Positions 9,380-19,468 of a DNA stretch of 64,000 nucleotides are shown here, in pieces (position 1 is the stretch's first letter; the number at the start of each line of letters is the position of its first letter). The notes beneath the pieces were generated by a model, which was given only the letters and a program-made list of their open reading frames with translations, was not told where the DNA came from and searched no databases. The stretch lies in contig CAVSTF010000006.1 of the NCBI GenBank assembly GCA_963730785.1, positions 186,001 to 250,000 on the forward strand, given 5' to 3'. This DNA comes from Bog-473 sp963730785. GTDB taxonomy: Bacteria; Actinomycetota; Acidimicrobiia; Acidimicrobiales; RAAP-2. The translations under genes were made by a program, and so were the position numbers.

Positions 9380-10222
9380 CTAGCGGCCGGTGAAGTTGGC
9401 CGGCCGGCGCTCCATGAAGGCGGTCATGGCTTCGACCAGGTCGTCCGAGGCGAGGTGGCCGGCGTTCCACGTGGCCACATATTCGAGACCCTCGGCCACG
9501 GTGCGTCCGTCGTTGGCGGCCAGCACGGCCTTGGTCCCCTGAACGGCAATGGGTGAATTGGCGGCGATTTCGAGGGCGAGATCGTGGGCGGCCTTGTAGA
9601 GCGCGCTCTGGTCCGGCGACACATCGTTGATGAGGCCGATTTCCCGGGCGCGGTCGGCGTTGATGTCCTTGCCAGTGAAGGCCAACTCGGCCAGGTGCCC
9701 GGCATTGATGATGCGAGGCAGGCGCTGCAGGCTGCCTAGGTCGGCCACAATGGCGACCTTGGCCTCCCGTACGGAGAAGATGGCATCCGACGAGGCCAAC
9801 CGGATGTCGCAGGCGGCGATGAGGTCGACGCCGCCCCCGATGCAATACCCGTGCACGGCGGCGATGGTGGGCTTGGCGCAGTGCTCCACGGCGGTCACCG
9901 AGTCCTGGAGGTGCAGCACTGACTTGCGGGTGCCTCGGGCCTTGGCCGCGGCGGAGGTGGGGCCGGATTCGCCAGCGCCCGTGAGCAGGCTGCCCATGGC
10001 TTTGAGGTCGAGCCCGACGGTGAAGTGGGGCCCCTTGGCCGCGATGATCACGACCCTGATGTCGTTGTCGTCCTCGAGGGCGGCCATGGCGAGGGGCAGG
10101 TCCCGCCACAGGTCGGTGCCCATGGCATTGCGGGCCTCGGGCCGATCGAGCCACAGGGTGGCGACATGGCCATCGGTCTCAATACTCAGGACTGGTGATT
10201 CGAAGGTGGCGATTTCTCCCAT
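9380..10222 (-). CDS. enoyl-CoA hydratase/isomerase (crotonase), dienoyl-CoA isomerase-like
   Basis: Crotonase-fold protein of 280 residues acting on acyl-CoA thioesters. The oxyanion-hole segments are FTVGLDLKAM near residue 70 and GYCIGGGVDLIAACDIRLAS near 125. The next segment, VREAKVAIVADLGSLQRLP, has Glu and Asp placed as in delta(3,5)-delta(2,4)-dienoyl-CoA isomerases, which use both acids, so isomerase activity is more likely than simple hydration. It is on the opposite strand inside the first SUF locus and converges on the Cys-motif gene, with only 10 bases between the stops. A role in fatty-acid oxidation is likely. Confidence 0.85.
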   Translation of the reverse strand: MGEIATFESPVLSIETDGHVATLWLDRPEARNAMGTDLWRDLPLAMAALEDDNDIRVVIIAAKGPHFTVGLDLKAMGSLLTGAGESGPTSAAAKARGTRKSVLHLQDSVTAVEHCAKPTIAAVHGYCIGGGVDLIAACDIRLASSDAIFSVREAKVAIVADLGSLQRLPRIINAGHLAELAFTGKDINADRAREIGLINDVSPDQSALYKAAHDLALEIAANSPIAVQGTKAVLAANDGRTVAEGLEYVATWNAGHLASDDLVEAMTAFMERRPANFTGR

Positions 10223-10321
10223 GGTTGGAGGCTAACGCAGCGATCATCGGAGATCACAGGCCGATTTGGCTACTCTGAGCGTCCCTCGGCTGGTGGCCCT
10301 CTCTTCGAAAAGGCGGGAATT

Positions 10322-10885
10322 GTGTTCGGCAAGTGGTGTGGACGGGTCATCGTCGGCGGTTCGGTGCTGGCCGGCGGCCTGTTCGGATCGATCGGACTGG
10401 CATCCTGGGCGAATGGTGCCGGAGCGTCCATCGAGGCCGGCAAGGTGATCAACCTGGGCAACAACATCGAGGTCACCGTGGCCAAGGGTTGGACGGCCGG
10501 CCAGGTGGTCGGGGGCAAGGTCGCGCTTTCCAATGAGGCGAACCACGCGGTGCTCGAGATCATCACCGGAGCCAGCACGGCCACGGCGGTGACGAGCACC
10601 CTGCTGACCAACTTCACCCAGTTCGAAGCGGGTTTCCAGCTCACCCACGCCAAGATCACCAATCGACAGACGGGCCAGGTTTCCGGGCCGGTGTTCAACG
10701 AACTGGCCAGTTTCGCCTACACCGCGATTTTCAAGAAGCAGAAGTTGGGTGGGGTGGCCATCGAATACCAGAGCACGACCACCAAGGTCGGTGCCTTTGC
10801 CATCGTGCTGGCCAAGCAGGCATACGTGAGCAAGATCAAGCCGGCGGCGGGCCAGATGCTGAAATCGCTGGTCACCAACCCCTAG
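10322..10885 (+). CDS. secreted or membrane-anchored protein of unknown function
   Basis: Protein of 187 residues with a GTG start. An N-terminal hydrophobic stretch (VIVGGSVLAGGLFGSIGLASW, given here as VIVGGSVLAGGLFGSI) looks like a signal peptide or anchor. The remainder is a compact mixed domain with strands such as NNIEVTVAKGW, FNELASFAYTAIF and FAIVLAKQAYVSKIKPAAGQM. This pattern resembles small actinobacterial extracytoplasmic proteins of the PsbP/LpqN type, but I could not place it in a named family. It lies between the crotonase and sufD and probably is not part of the SUF function. Confidence 0.65.
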   Translation: MFGKWCGRVIVGGSVLAGGLFGSIGLASWANGAGASIEAGKVINLGNNIEVTVAKGWTAGQVVGGKVALSNEANHAVLEIITGASTATAVTSTLLTNFTQFEAGFQLTHAKITNRQTGQVSGPVFNELASFAYTAIFKKQKLGGVAIEYQSTTTKVGAFAIVLAKQAYVSKIKPAAGQMLKSLVTNP

Positions 10886-10978
10886 GCGGCGCGGTTCCAG
10901 CCCTGGTTGGGGGCGAAAAGGGCCGCCGCGAGGGCCAGTAGAGTGCATCGGCCGTACTTGCATGGAAAGAGGTTCACC

Positions 10979-12278
10979 CTGTCCACCTTCAACGCCGAGA
11001 GCGCTGCCGCTCTGGTGGGTCCCCAATGGCTATTGGATCGTCGCGTCGCAGGCCACCAGGCCTTCGAGGGCTCCGCCATGCCTTCAGAGAGCGAAGAGGT
11101 CTGGCGCTACACCCCCATCAATGACTTCAGGCTCGATGCGTTCTCACCCGAGCTGGCTGGGGCGGCCGGTTCGCCCGCGGCCGGCCAGGCGTTGCTGGCC
11201 TCGGTGGTCTCCTCCATCGGTCCAGTGTCGGGCACGGTACTGGTGCACAACGGCCACCCTGGGACGTTCGAGGGTGGGGGTTGCGTTCGCGTTCGGTGGC
11301 ACGGCTTCGGTCGATGGCGCCTCAAGTGTGCTCGGTGGCGTCTTGGAGGGGGGCGACTCGTTCGTCCGCCTGAACGATGCATTCATGTCCGATGCGGTGA
11401 TCATCGACGTGCCAGCCGGCATTGAGGTGCCACACCCCATTGTGGTCGTGCATTGGTGCGACGGCGGCTCGGACGGCACGGCGTTCTTCCCCCGTCTCAG
11501 TGTGCGGGTGGGCCGGTCGGCTCAGGCGTCGGTGATCGAACTGTTCGCCGGCCCGGCCGATGGTGGTCGGGTGTTGGTGGTGCCGGTGACCGAGCTCGAC
11601 GCCGCCGACAATGCGCATCTGTCCTACGTCTCGATGCAGACCATGTCCGAGTCGGTATGGTCGATCGCTCGGCTAGCCGGTCGTGGTGCCGCCGACAGCA
11701 CGGTGCGCACCTTCACCGTCGGGCTAGGCGGGGACTATGACCGGGTGCGGACCGACGTCACCGCGGTCGGGAAGGGGGCGCACAGCAACATCTTGTCGGC
11801 GTATCTCGGCAACGACACCCAGGTGCACGACGTTCGCACCCTGCAAGAACACGTGGCACCGCGGACCACGAGCGAACTGTTGTGCAAGGGCGCCGTGGCT
11901 GGCTCATCACGCTCGGTCTACAGCGGCCTGATCCGGGTCCACCGCGGCGCCATTCGCACCGAGGCGCAACAGACCAATCACAACCTCGTCCTGGACGAGT
12001 CGGCCCACGCTGATTCCGTGCCCAATCTGGACATTTTGGAGAACGACGTGAAGTGCTCGCATGCGTCGACGGTGGGGCCGATCGATGAAGACCAGCGTTA
12101 TTACATTGAGTCCCGGGGCGTGTCGCCCGAGGTGGCCGAGGGCCTCATTGTGGGCGGTTTCTTTGATGACATTCTCAATCGCAGCCCCATTCCGGCCGTG
12201 ACGCCTTTGCTGATCAGCGAGGTCCACACCCGCCTGCAGCAGATCTTCAGCCATCGACGGGAGACCGCCGGTGTCTGA
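10979..12278 (+). CDS. sufD: Fe-S cluster assembly protein SufD, frameshifted
   Basis: SufD partner of SufB, about 430 residues. The N-terminal part (STFNAESAAALVGPQWL, then EVWRYTPIND) and the beta-helix part lie in different frames, joined near 11275 where a run of five G should be four. The conserved C-terminal marks RVHRGAIRTEAQQTNHNL, NLDILENDVKCSHAST and YYIESRGVSPEVA are clear. The start is uncertain: CTG 10979 follows an AAAGAGG ribosome site at good spacing, while TTG 10958 and GTG 10943 are alternatives. It overlaps the Rieske gene by eight bases. Confidence 0.88.
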
Positions 12279-12584
12279 GACGATTCGTTTGTGTGCCGTG
12301 GGCGACCTGGAGTCGGGTCAGGCCCGGCGCTACGACGTGGGCGGCTATCGCATCGCGTTGGTGCGGACGGACGACGAGTTCCACGCCGTGGCCGACCGGT
12401 GCAGCCATGAGGACTTCTCACTGGCCGAGGGCGAGGTCTTTGTGACCGAGCGCGAAATCGAATGCGACCGGCATGGGAGCACGTTCGATTTGCTGACGGG
12501 CAATCCATGCTCGCTGCCGGCCACCCAGCCGGTGGCCGTGTACGAAGTCGTGATTGCGAACGATGACGTCTGCGTGGTGCTGCC

Positions 12585-12588
<4 letters not shown>
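12271..12588 (+). CDS. Rieske [2Fe-2S] ferredoxin of the SUF operon
   Basis: Non-heme Rieske ferredoxin of 105 residues. The two cluster-binding boxes are visible as CSHEDFSL near residue 45 and CDRHGSTFD near residue 72, giving the Cys/His pairs that hold a Rieske cluster. It is tightly packed between sufD and sufC with overlaps on both sides (eight and four bases). A Rieske ferredoxin at this place is usual in actinobacterial suf operons, where it may give electrons for cluster assembly. Its exact role is not established. Confidence 0.9.
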
Positions 12589-13330
<742 letters not shown>

Positions 13331-13368
13331 CGCCAATGGGCCAAGGCGCGTTGGTACCGTAAACGCCC

Positions 13369-14920
13369 ATGGCGAACGGTCGTCCCAGGGACGGAGATCT
13401 CGTCGCTCCTCCCGCAGGCAGGAGCCAACGACTTGCTAATGCGGGAGGCTTGGAGGCCCTGGGTAAGCAGGTCGGGGGCGGAGCCAGATCATTAGGCGAC
13501 TCGGGGCCAACGCCCGGTGGCCAACGAACGTGGCCTGCGCCAGCTCGGCGACCGGATCGATGCCGGTGGACGGGGCGGGCGTGGCCGTCGCGGCGGCGGT
13601 GGCGTCGGCGGCGGAGCCGGCGGGCTCGATGGGCTGGACGGGGGCCGCAAGAAGTGGAGCCGGCGGCGCAAGGTGGTGACCGTGCTGTCGTCGCTGTTGG
13701 CCTTTGTCGTCGCTGGTGGCCGCGGCGGGGTACGGCTATTACAAGTACGAGTTCGGCCAGATCAAGACGGCGGCCTGCTGCCAGTTGCGCCACCGCCGCC
13801 AACGGGGCGCCCTACAACGTGCTTGCTGATCGGCTCGGACACCCGGGTCCGGCGAGACGGCGGCCGAGGCCAAGCAGTTCGGTGACTCGGCCGATGCCGG
13901 GCGGGCAGCGCAGTGACACCATCAAGATCATCCATGTCGACCCCCAAACGGGCACGGCCAGCACGTTGTCCATCCCCCGGGACACCTTCGTGACGCTGTC
14001 CGGCGTCCCATCGTCATCAGGGGTGTCGAATCCCGAACAAGATCAACTCGGCCTTCGCCAGCGGTCCGAACGACAAGGACCCGAACGGCACCGGGCGCCA
14101 ACGGTCTGGTCCGGACCATTGAGAACACGTTCGGCATCCCGATCAGCCACTGGATCGTCATCAACTTCTTCGGCCTGATGGACGCCGTCAATGCCTTGCA
14201 CGGCATCAACATGGACGTGCCCGATCCCATCCGCGACTACGGCGACTGCAACGCCAACGGCGTGTTGGAGAACTGCACCGGTCTCGACATCACCACATAC
14301 CGGATGCCAGACCTTGTCGCGGCACGAGGCGCTCGAGCTGTCCCGCTCGCGTCACTACGAGTACTACATGGACGGGCGAGTGGGTGAGCGACCTGTCCTC
14401 GGACATCGGTCGCATCGAGCGGCAGAACCTGATCATTGAGGCCACCATCGACAAGGCCAAGTCGACCTACAACCCGCTGCGGATCGCCGGCTTCATCTCG
14501 TCGCTGACCCATGACGTGACGCTGGACAACAAGCTCATCTGCCGGCACCTTGTTCGACCTGGCCGAGCGCTACCACGCCCTGTCCGGCTCGTCGGTGAAG
14601 GCCTACACGTTGCCGACCCTCGGTGAGAGCTACGCCCCCTACGGGGGCGAGGACGTCGAGGTGGTGCAGGAGCCGCAGGCGGCGCAGTTGATCACCCAGT
14701 TCCTGGGACAGCCCGGTCAATGTCACCACGCCGCCGCTGGACCAGTACGGCAATCCGCGAGAACGGTGAGCGCCAGCGAACTGACCACGACGACGGTGGC
14801 GCCGGCCACGCCGCGCCGACCGCGAAGTCCGGTTCGACGTCGGGTGGCGGTACCGCGGCACCGACCGACAACATTCCGTCTTACGACCCGCGACCCTGTG
14901 TCGAGAGGTTGACCACGTGA
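13369..14920 (+). CDS. LCP (LytR-CpsA-Psr) family cell-wall ligase, heavily frameshifted
   Basis: LCP-family phosphotransferase that attaches polymers to peptidoglycan, about 510 residues. The order is a Gly/Arg-rich cytoplasmic N-terminus, a membrane segment (VVTVLSSLLAFVVA) at about 13674-13720, then the LCP domain with PYNV-LLIGSDTR, SDTIKIIHVDP, TLSIPRDTFV, FFGLMDAVNAL and SRSRHYEYYMDG. The C-terminus is a Ser/Gly-rich tail. I count about ten single-base breaks between 13510 and 14770. The sequence is otherwise well conserved, so this looks like read error, not decay. The stop overlaps the GTG of the next gene. Confidence 0.78.
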
Positions 14921-15234
14921 CCGTCATCAAGATCAACGCCATCACCGTGCCGGAGGATGCCGGCGATGAGCTGGCTCGGCGGTTTGCCGCCCGGGCCGGT
15001 GCGGTCGACAACCAGGAGGGCTTCGAGGGCTTCGAGTTGCTGCGTCCCACCGATGATCGACGTCAGTGGTTGGTGGTCACCCGCTGGCGCGACGAAGCAT
15101 CGTTCACGGCCTGGGTCAGCTCACCGGCCTTCGCCCATGGGCATGCCGGCGCCGACCGGCCCAATCCTCACAGCGGCGGTCCGGTGTCGGTCTCGTCGGA
15201 GTTGTGGTCCTACGAGGTCGCGGTCACCGACTAG
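14917..15234 (+). CDS. antibiotic biosynthesis monooxygenase (ABM) family protein
   Basis: Small dimeric alpha/beta-barrel protein of 105 residues, similar to heme-degrading or ABM monooxygenases (N-terminal VIKINAITVPED, then FEGFELLRP and WLVVTRWRDEASFTAWVSS). The GTG start overlaps the stop of the LCP gene (GTGA). The TAG stop is part of the CTAG target site of the IS element that begins at the next base, so the insertion left the protein complete. The function in the cell is unknown. Confidence 0.82.
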   Translation: MTVIKINAITVPEDAGDELARRFAARAGAVDNQEGFEGFELLRPTDDRRQWLVVTRWRDEASFTAWVSSPAFAHGHAGADRPNPHSGGPVSVSSELWSYEVAVTD

Positions 15235-15259
15235 GAGACTGTTGAATAAATCGGCCTTT
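15235..15259 (+). repeat. left terminal inverted repeat of the IS
   Basis: Starts GAGACTGTTGAA, identical over 12 bases to the reverse complement of the right end. The similarity continues with small gaps through TCG(G)CCTTT. Confidence 0.85.
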
Positions 15260-15299
15260 GGTGCTCGCGATTTTGCCGCCAATCGTCGAGAATTGGTAG

Positions 15300-16349
15300 G
15301 TGCAAGGACATAGCGATCCCAACCGGGAGCTGCTCGATGCCGCAGCTCTGTGTCGCCAGCTGGTGCCCCCAGGCAGCGTCGAAGCATTCCTGGCTGATCA
15401 CCGCCACGATCTGTTCCCCGATGAGATGTTCGAGGACCTATTCCTGTCAGGTCGAGGTCGACCGTCGATTCCGGCCGATGTGGTGGCTTCGGTCATGGTC
15501 CTCCAAGCTCTCGAAGGACTCTCTGACCGAGATGCCGCTCGGGCTCTTCGAGACCGGATTAGCTGGAAAGTGGCCTGCGGTCTCGCGCTCGATGACGAGG
15601 GTTTTGACTTCTCGGTGCTGACCTATTGGCGGACGAGGTTGCGTAAGTCGGCACGTCCTGAGCGAATCTTCGATGCCGTGCGCTCGGTGATCGATGCCAC
15701 TGGAGTGCTCAAGGGCAAGACCCGCCGAGCGCTCGACTCAACCCTGCTCGATGATGCCGTCGCCACCCAAGACACCGTGACTCAGCTGATCGCCGCCATC
15801 CGCCGAGTGCGCCGGATCGTCCCCGGTGCCCTCGGAGTAGTGCTGAGCGCCCATGACTACGAATCGGTGGGCAAGCCACTAATCGCTTGGGACGATCCGA
15901 TCGCCAAGGCCCAACTCGTCGACGGTTTGGTCCGAGATGCCCTGACGCTGTTGGCTGCATTCGAGGGCGAGCACGAAGAACCCGAGGCCGCCTCGGCTCT
16001 TGGGTTGCTGGCCCTGGTGGCCGGCCAAGACGTCGAACAAGACGTCGACGGCACGTGGAAGATCGCCCAGCAGGTGGCCAAGGATCGGATCATCTCCGTG
16101 ATCGATCCCGAAGCCCGCCACATGCACAAGTCCCGCTCTGAATACCGTGACGGCTACAAGGCCCACATCGCCGTCGAGCCCGAGACCGGCCTGGTGACCG
16201 CCACCGCACTCACACCGGCCAATACGCCAGATGGCTCGACCGCAGTTGAACTCTTGACTGGCGAAGCACCCGGTCTCCCCATCAATCTCCGGCGGATGGT
16301 CAACCTCGGACTCGAGCACGACGGAGAGTGGCGGCTCAGGCCCAGCTGA
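15300..16349 (+). CDS. IS1182-family transposase with in-frame internal deletion
   Basis: DDE transposase remnant of 349 residues. The N-terminal part (DPNRELLDAAALC, LFPDEMFEDLFLSGRGRPS, ALEGLSDRDAARAL, TRRALDSTLLDDAVATQDT) is typical and includes the first catalytic Asp region LDST. The middle follows through KAHIAVEPETGLVTA, but after GEAPGLPI the reading jumps directly to INLRRMVNLGLEHDGE, which is the family's usual extreme C-terminus. The second and third catalytic acids (normally in a DSxY block and a later Glu helix) are missing, so it should be inactive. The reading frame is open throughout, so the deletion is in frame. Confidence 0.85.
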   Translation: MQGHSDPNRELLDAAALCRQLVPPGSVEAFLADHRHDLFPDEMFEDLFLSGRGRPSIPADVVASVMVLQALEGLSDRDAARALRDRISWKVACGLALDDEGFDFSVLTYWRTRLRKSARPERIFDAVRSVIDATGVLKGKTRRALDSTLLDDAVATQDTVTQLIAAIRRVRRIVPGALGVVLSAHDYESVGKPLIAWDDPIAKAQLVDGLVRDALTLLAAFEGEHEEPEAASALGLLALVAGQDVEQDVDGTWKIAQQVAKDRIISVIDPEARHMHKSRSEYRDGYKAHIAVEPETGLVTATALTPANTPDGSTAVELLTGEAPGLPINLRRMVNLGLEHDGEWRLRPS

Positions 16350-16490
16350 CCCCGTACGCGCAAGTCCGGGTCGTCAAAAATGGGACCTCACCTCGGGCAC
16401 TGCCCATCCAGGGTGGCCGGCTCCAACCCATTTTCACGCCGGCGCTTCGGTGCGGACATATCCCGGACTTGCTGAATCGAAGATACGCCT

Positions 16491-16515
16491 CGAAAGGCGA
16501 TTGTTCAACAGTCTC
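16491..16515 (-). repeat. right terminal inverted repeat of the IS
   Basis: Ends TTCAACAGTCTC, the reverse complement of the left end. The 166 bases between the transposase stop and this repeat hold no gene and no start for the missing transposase part. Confidence 0.85.
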
Positions 16516-16523
16516 CTAGGTAG

Positions 16524-17696
16524 TTAGGCCACTGCGGCCTGGGGCGCCACCGGCCCGGCGTGGGCCCGCAACTGCTCAGGCTTGGCCCGGCGTGGTTGCG
16601 GCTGATTGGGCTGCGGCGCCTGGGACGGCGTGGGCAGGCTGAGCCGGAGAATCGTCCGCAGCGTCTGCCCATACTGCCGGTAGAGCGGACCGATGGTGTA
16701 CGGCACCTTGTACTTGTCGCACAGGGCCTGCACCCGTTCGGCGATCTCGGGATAGCGGTTGCACGGCAGGTCGGGGAAGAGGTGGTGCTCGATCTGGTAG
16801 CCCAGGCTGCCCGCCATGACCTGTAGGAAGCGGCCGCCGGCGAAGTTGGCCGAGCCGAGCAACTGGCGCAGGTACCACTCCGCCTTGGTTTCGTCTTCGA
16901 GTTCGGCCTCGTCGAACTTCTCGGCCCCATCGGGGAAGTGGCCGCAGAAGATGATCATGTAGGACCACAGGTTGCGCACCAGGTTGGCCGTCACGTTGGC
17001 GGTGAGCGTGGTGACGAAATTCGGACCCGACAGCGCCGGGAAGACGATGTAGTCCTTGGTGACCTGGCGGCGGATCTTGCGCCAGATGCCCTTCAGCTGG
17101 CGCTTCATTTCGACCGGGTCCTTCTCCCGCTTGCGGATGGCCTCGATGTCGAGGTCGTGCAGCGCCACGCCCCATTCGAAGAGCAGGGCCAGCAGGGCGT
17201 TGTAGACCGGCTGGCCCAGGTTGACCGGGTGCCACTTCTGGTCGCTGGTCACCCGCAGGATGCCGTAGCCGACGTCGTTGTCCTTGCCGATCACGTTGGT
17301 GAAGGTGTGGTGCACGAAGTTGTGCGAGTGCTTCCACTGTTCGGCCGGGCAGGTGTTGTCCCACTCCCAGGTGCCGGAGTGGATTTCGGGATCGTTCATC
17401 CAGTCCCATTGGCCGTGCATCACGTTGTGGCCGATCTCCATGTTCTCCAGGATCTTGCCGGCCGAGAGCAGCGCCGTACCGGCCACCCAGGCCGGCGGGA
17501 AGGAGCTGGCGAACAGGGTGACCCGCCCGGCCACCATGAGCCGGCGCTGGATCTCAATGATGCGCCGGATGTAGGCCGCGTCATCGGCTCCCCGGGACTC
17601 TTCGATGTCACGGCGGATGTGGTCGAGCTCTTGTCCGAAGGCTTCCACCTCGTTTTCGCTCAAGTGGGTGAATGCAGCAACGTCAGCGATTGCCAT
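16524..17696 (-). CDS. membrane fatty acid (acyl-CoA/acyl-lipid) desaturase
   Basis: Integral-membrane di-iron desaturase of 390 residues. The three His boxes that bind iron are HNVMHGQWDW near 92, HSHNFVHHTFTN near 125 and QIEHHLFPD near 300. Hydrophobic segments lie between them. It is intact and is preceded by the 2Fe-2S reductase gene with 15 bases between, forming the same pair as mycobacterial DesA3/Rv3230c, in which the reductase feeds electrons to a stearoyl desaturase. It is probably repressed by the divergent TetR at 18848. The tail after residue 355 is Pro/Gln/Ala-rich. Confidence 0.93.
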   Translation of the reverse strand: MAIADVAAFTHLSENEVEAFGQELDHIRRDIEESRGADDAAYIRRIIEIQRRLMVAGRVTLFASSFPPAWVAGTALLSAGKILENMEIGHNVMHGQWDWMNDPEIHSGTWEWDNTCPAEQWKHSHNFVHHTFTNVIGKDNDVGYGILRVTSDQKWHPVNLGQPVYNALLALLFEWGVALHDLDIEAIRKREKDPVEMKRQLKGIWRKIRRQVTKDYIVFPALSGPNFVTTLTANVTANLVRNLWSYMIIFCGHFPDGAEKFDEAELEDETKAEWYLRQLLGSANFAGGRFLQVMAGSLGYQIEHHLFPDLPCNRYPEIAERVQALCDKYKVPYTIGPLYRQYGQTLRTILRLSLPTPSQAPQPNQPQPRRAKPEQLRAHAGPVAPQAAVA

Positions 17697-17711
17697 GTTT
17701 GATTCCCTTCC

Positions 17712-18785
17712 CTAAATGGCCAGGCTGCAATCGCCGGCCGCGGCCGTGATGCAGGTCTGGACTCCGGCGTTCTCGGTGTATTCCGCTCCATTGCGCAGGT
17801 CCTTGACCACGCCCTTTTTCAGCGGAACGATGCAGGTGTGGCAGATGCCCATGCGGCAGCCGAACGGCATTTGAATGCCGGCCGCCTCGCCCGCTTCGAG
17901 CAATGTGGTGGCCCCGTCAACGTCAGCCTCTTTGCCAGAGACGGAGAAGGTGACGTGTCCTCCCTCGGCCGAGGTGGTCAGTACGGCGGAGAAGCGCTCC
18001 AGGTGCAGCTGTTTGGAGAGTCGGGCTCGACCCCACTCCTCTTCAGCGGCCGCCATCATCGGCGCCGGGCCGCAGACCCAGGCCTGACGGCTGCGCCAGT
18101 CGGGACAGACCTCGGTCAGCCGGCGGACATCGAGGAGGCCGTGCTGGTCGTCGAAGTTCTCAATGAGGGTGAGCGACGGGTGACGTTCGGCCAAGTCGAG
18201 TCGTTCCTGGCGAAAGATGGCGGCGTCGGCCGTCGGGGCCGAGTGCACGTGCACGACATCGGGCATGGTGCCGCGGCGGTCCATGGTGCGCAGCATCGAC
18301 ATGACGGGCGTGATGCCGCTGCCGCCGGTCCAGAAGAGGATCTTGGCCGGCGGGGGATCGGGGAGGACGAACTCGCCCTGGGGCAGGGCCAGCCGCACAA
18401 TGGTGCCGGGCTCCAGGCCGCGCACCAGGTGCTCGGAGAGGAATCCTTCGGGCATGGCTTTCACGGTGATGGTGAGTTTGCGGGCTCGTCGACCGGTCGG
18501 GGCGTCGGTCGGCGTGGACGAAATGGAGTACGAGCGCCAGTGGAACTTTCCGCCCACTTCGACGCCGATGCCGACGTATTGGCCGGCCTGGTAGGTCGGG
18601 GCCCAACCCCAGCCGGGCTGAATGACCAGGGTGGCGGCGTCGTCGGTTTCGGGAATGACCTCCACGACCTTGCCTCGCAGCTCGCGGGCCGACCACAGCG
18701 GGTTCAGCATGTTGAGGTAGTCGTCCGGCAAGAGGGGGGTGGTCATGCGGGCGGCCAGCTGGCGGACGGTATCGACGCGGCTCAC
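17712..18785 (-). CDS. ferredoxin reductase with C-terminal 2Fe-2S domain (desaturase electron donor)
   Basis: Protein of 357 residues with an FAD domain (HWRSYSISSTP near residue 95), an NAD(P) domain (FWTGGSGITPVMSMLR, then WVCGPAPMM) and a plant-type ferredoxin domain (CRMGICHTCIVPLKKG and a last Cys in QTCITAA). It moves electrons from NAD(P)H to the desaturase encoded next. It starts with GTG at 18785. The operator palindrome at 18817-18833 lies about 30 bases upstream. It is homologous in layout to Rv3230c. Confidence 0.93.
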   Translation of the reverse strand: MSRVDTVRQLAARMTTPLLPDDYLNMLNPLWSARELRGKVVEVIPETDDAATLVIQPGWGWAPTYQAGQYVGIGVEVGGKFHWRSYSISSTPTDAPTGRRARKLTITVKAMPEGFLSEHLVRGLEPGTIVRLALPQGEFVLPDPPPAKILFWTGGSGITPVMSMLRTMDRRGTMPDVVHVHSAPTADAAIFRQERLDLAERHPSLTLIENFDDQHGLLDVRRLTEVCPDWRSRQAWVCGPAPMMAAAEEEWGRARLSKQLHLERFSAVLTTSAEGGHVTFSVSGKEADVDGATTLLEAGEAAGIQMPFGCRMGICHTCIVPLKKGVVKDLRNGAEYTENAGVQTCITAAAGDCSLAI

Positions 18786-18816
18786 GTGGGCTCCAAGGTC
18801 GGGTTCGGTAGTTGTA

Positions 18817-18833
18817 TGTTACTACCCGTAACA
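18817..18833. promoter_or_regulatory. TetR operator between desaturase operon and tetR
   Basis: TGTTAC-TACCC-GTAACA, a perfect six-base inverted repeat in the 62-base space between the divergent ferredoxin reductase and TetR genes. The place and size fit an operator that controls both directions. Binding by the neighbouring TetR is inferred. Confidence 0.65.
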
Positions 18834-18847
18834 GATACATTACAAAC

Positions 18848-19465
18848 ATGAAGGAGACGACGTCAACCGGATCTTCGCGGCGCGATGGGCGGAGCGATCG
18901 TTGGCGGGCCCATCGAGAGGTGCGGCGGGCCGAATTGATTGAGGCGGCGATTGCGGCCGTGGTCGAGCGGGGGGCCGACATCGGGATGGATGACATTTCC
19001 CGGGCCTCGGGCATCGCCAAACCCGTCTTCTACCGCTATTTCTCCGACAAGGCGGACTTGTTTGTGGCCGTGGGACGCACCGTGGGTCAGATGGTGGTCG
19101 ATGAGACGACGGCGGCCATTGATGCGGCGGACTCGCCCCGGGCCAAGCTGGCGGCCGGCATTGAGGCCTACCTCATCGGGATTGAGTCACGCCCCGAGCT
19201 CTATCGCTTCGCCGTGCAGCACCGGGACCTGGACGACTACGCCTCGGTGGTCGGGCTGCACGCCACCGGCGTGATCGGTGAGTTCATGCGCCAGGCCGGG
19301 ATGGACTCAGGCGCCGCCGAGTTGTGGGGCTTTGGCATCGTCGGGTTGGCACGGGCGGCGGCCGACCGGTGGTTGGAACAGAAGACGATGAGTCGGGAGG
19401 CGGTCGTGACCTACCTGACCGATCTGTTGTGGCCGGGGTTGTCTCGGCCACAGGTCCGTCGCTAG
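18848..19465 (+). CDS. TetR-family regulator of the desaturase operon
   Basis: Repressor of about 205 residues. The HTH is at about residues 20-65 (AELIEAAIAAVVERGADIGMDDI, then SGIAKPVFYRYFSDKADLF). The ligand domain follows and includes FAVQHRDLDDYASV. The ATG at 18848 is chosen because an earlier TTG at 18812 would put the operator palindrome inside the gene. It is divergent from the ferredoxin reductase-desaturase pair. In mycobacteria a TetR protein controls the matching desaturase genes in response to acyl-CoA, and a similar role is likely here. Confidence 0.88.
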   Translation: MKETTSTGSSRRDGRSDRWRAHREVRRAELIEAAIAAVVERGADIGMDDISRASGIAKPVFYRYFSDKADLFVAVGRTVGQMVVDETTAAIDAADSPRAKLAAGIEAYLIGIESRPELYRFAVQHRDLDDYASVVGLHATGVIGEFMRQAGMDSGAAELWGFGIVGLARAAADRWLEQKTMSREAVVTYLTDLLWPGLSRPQVRR

Positions 19466-19468
19466 GCG

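Larger units (their letters stand above)
15231..16519. mobile_element. IS1182-type insertion sequence, internal-deletion derivative, with CTAG target duplication
   Basis: The element spans 15235-16515 (1281 bp) and is flanked on both sides by CTAG (15231-15234 and 16516-16519), a four-base target duplication. Both ends begin GAGACTGTTGAA as inverted repeats. Autonomous elements of this family are usually longer, because the transposase is about 450-550 residues, while this copy encodes 349. It sits exactly at the stop codon of the ABM gene and before the converging desaturase stop, so no gene is broken. Intact ends mean it could be moved by a full-length relative. Confidence 0.85.

Noticed and set aside
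9367..9388. Tandem TAGCGGC repeat between two convergent stops
   Set aside because: Only three short copies. No sign of function beyond supplying stops.
17838..18851. A 337-residue plus-strand frame
   Set aside because: It is the shadow of the ferredoxin reductase, whose motifs are clear on the minus strand.
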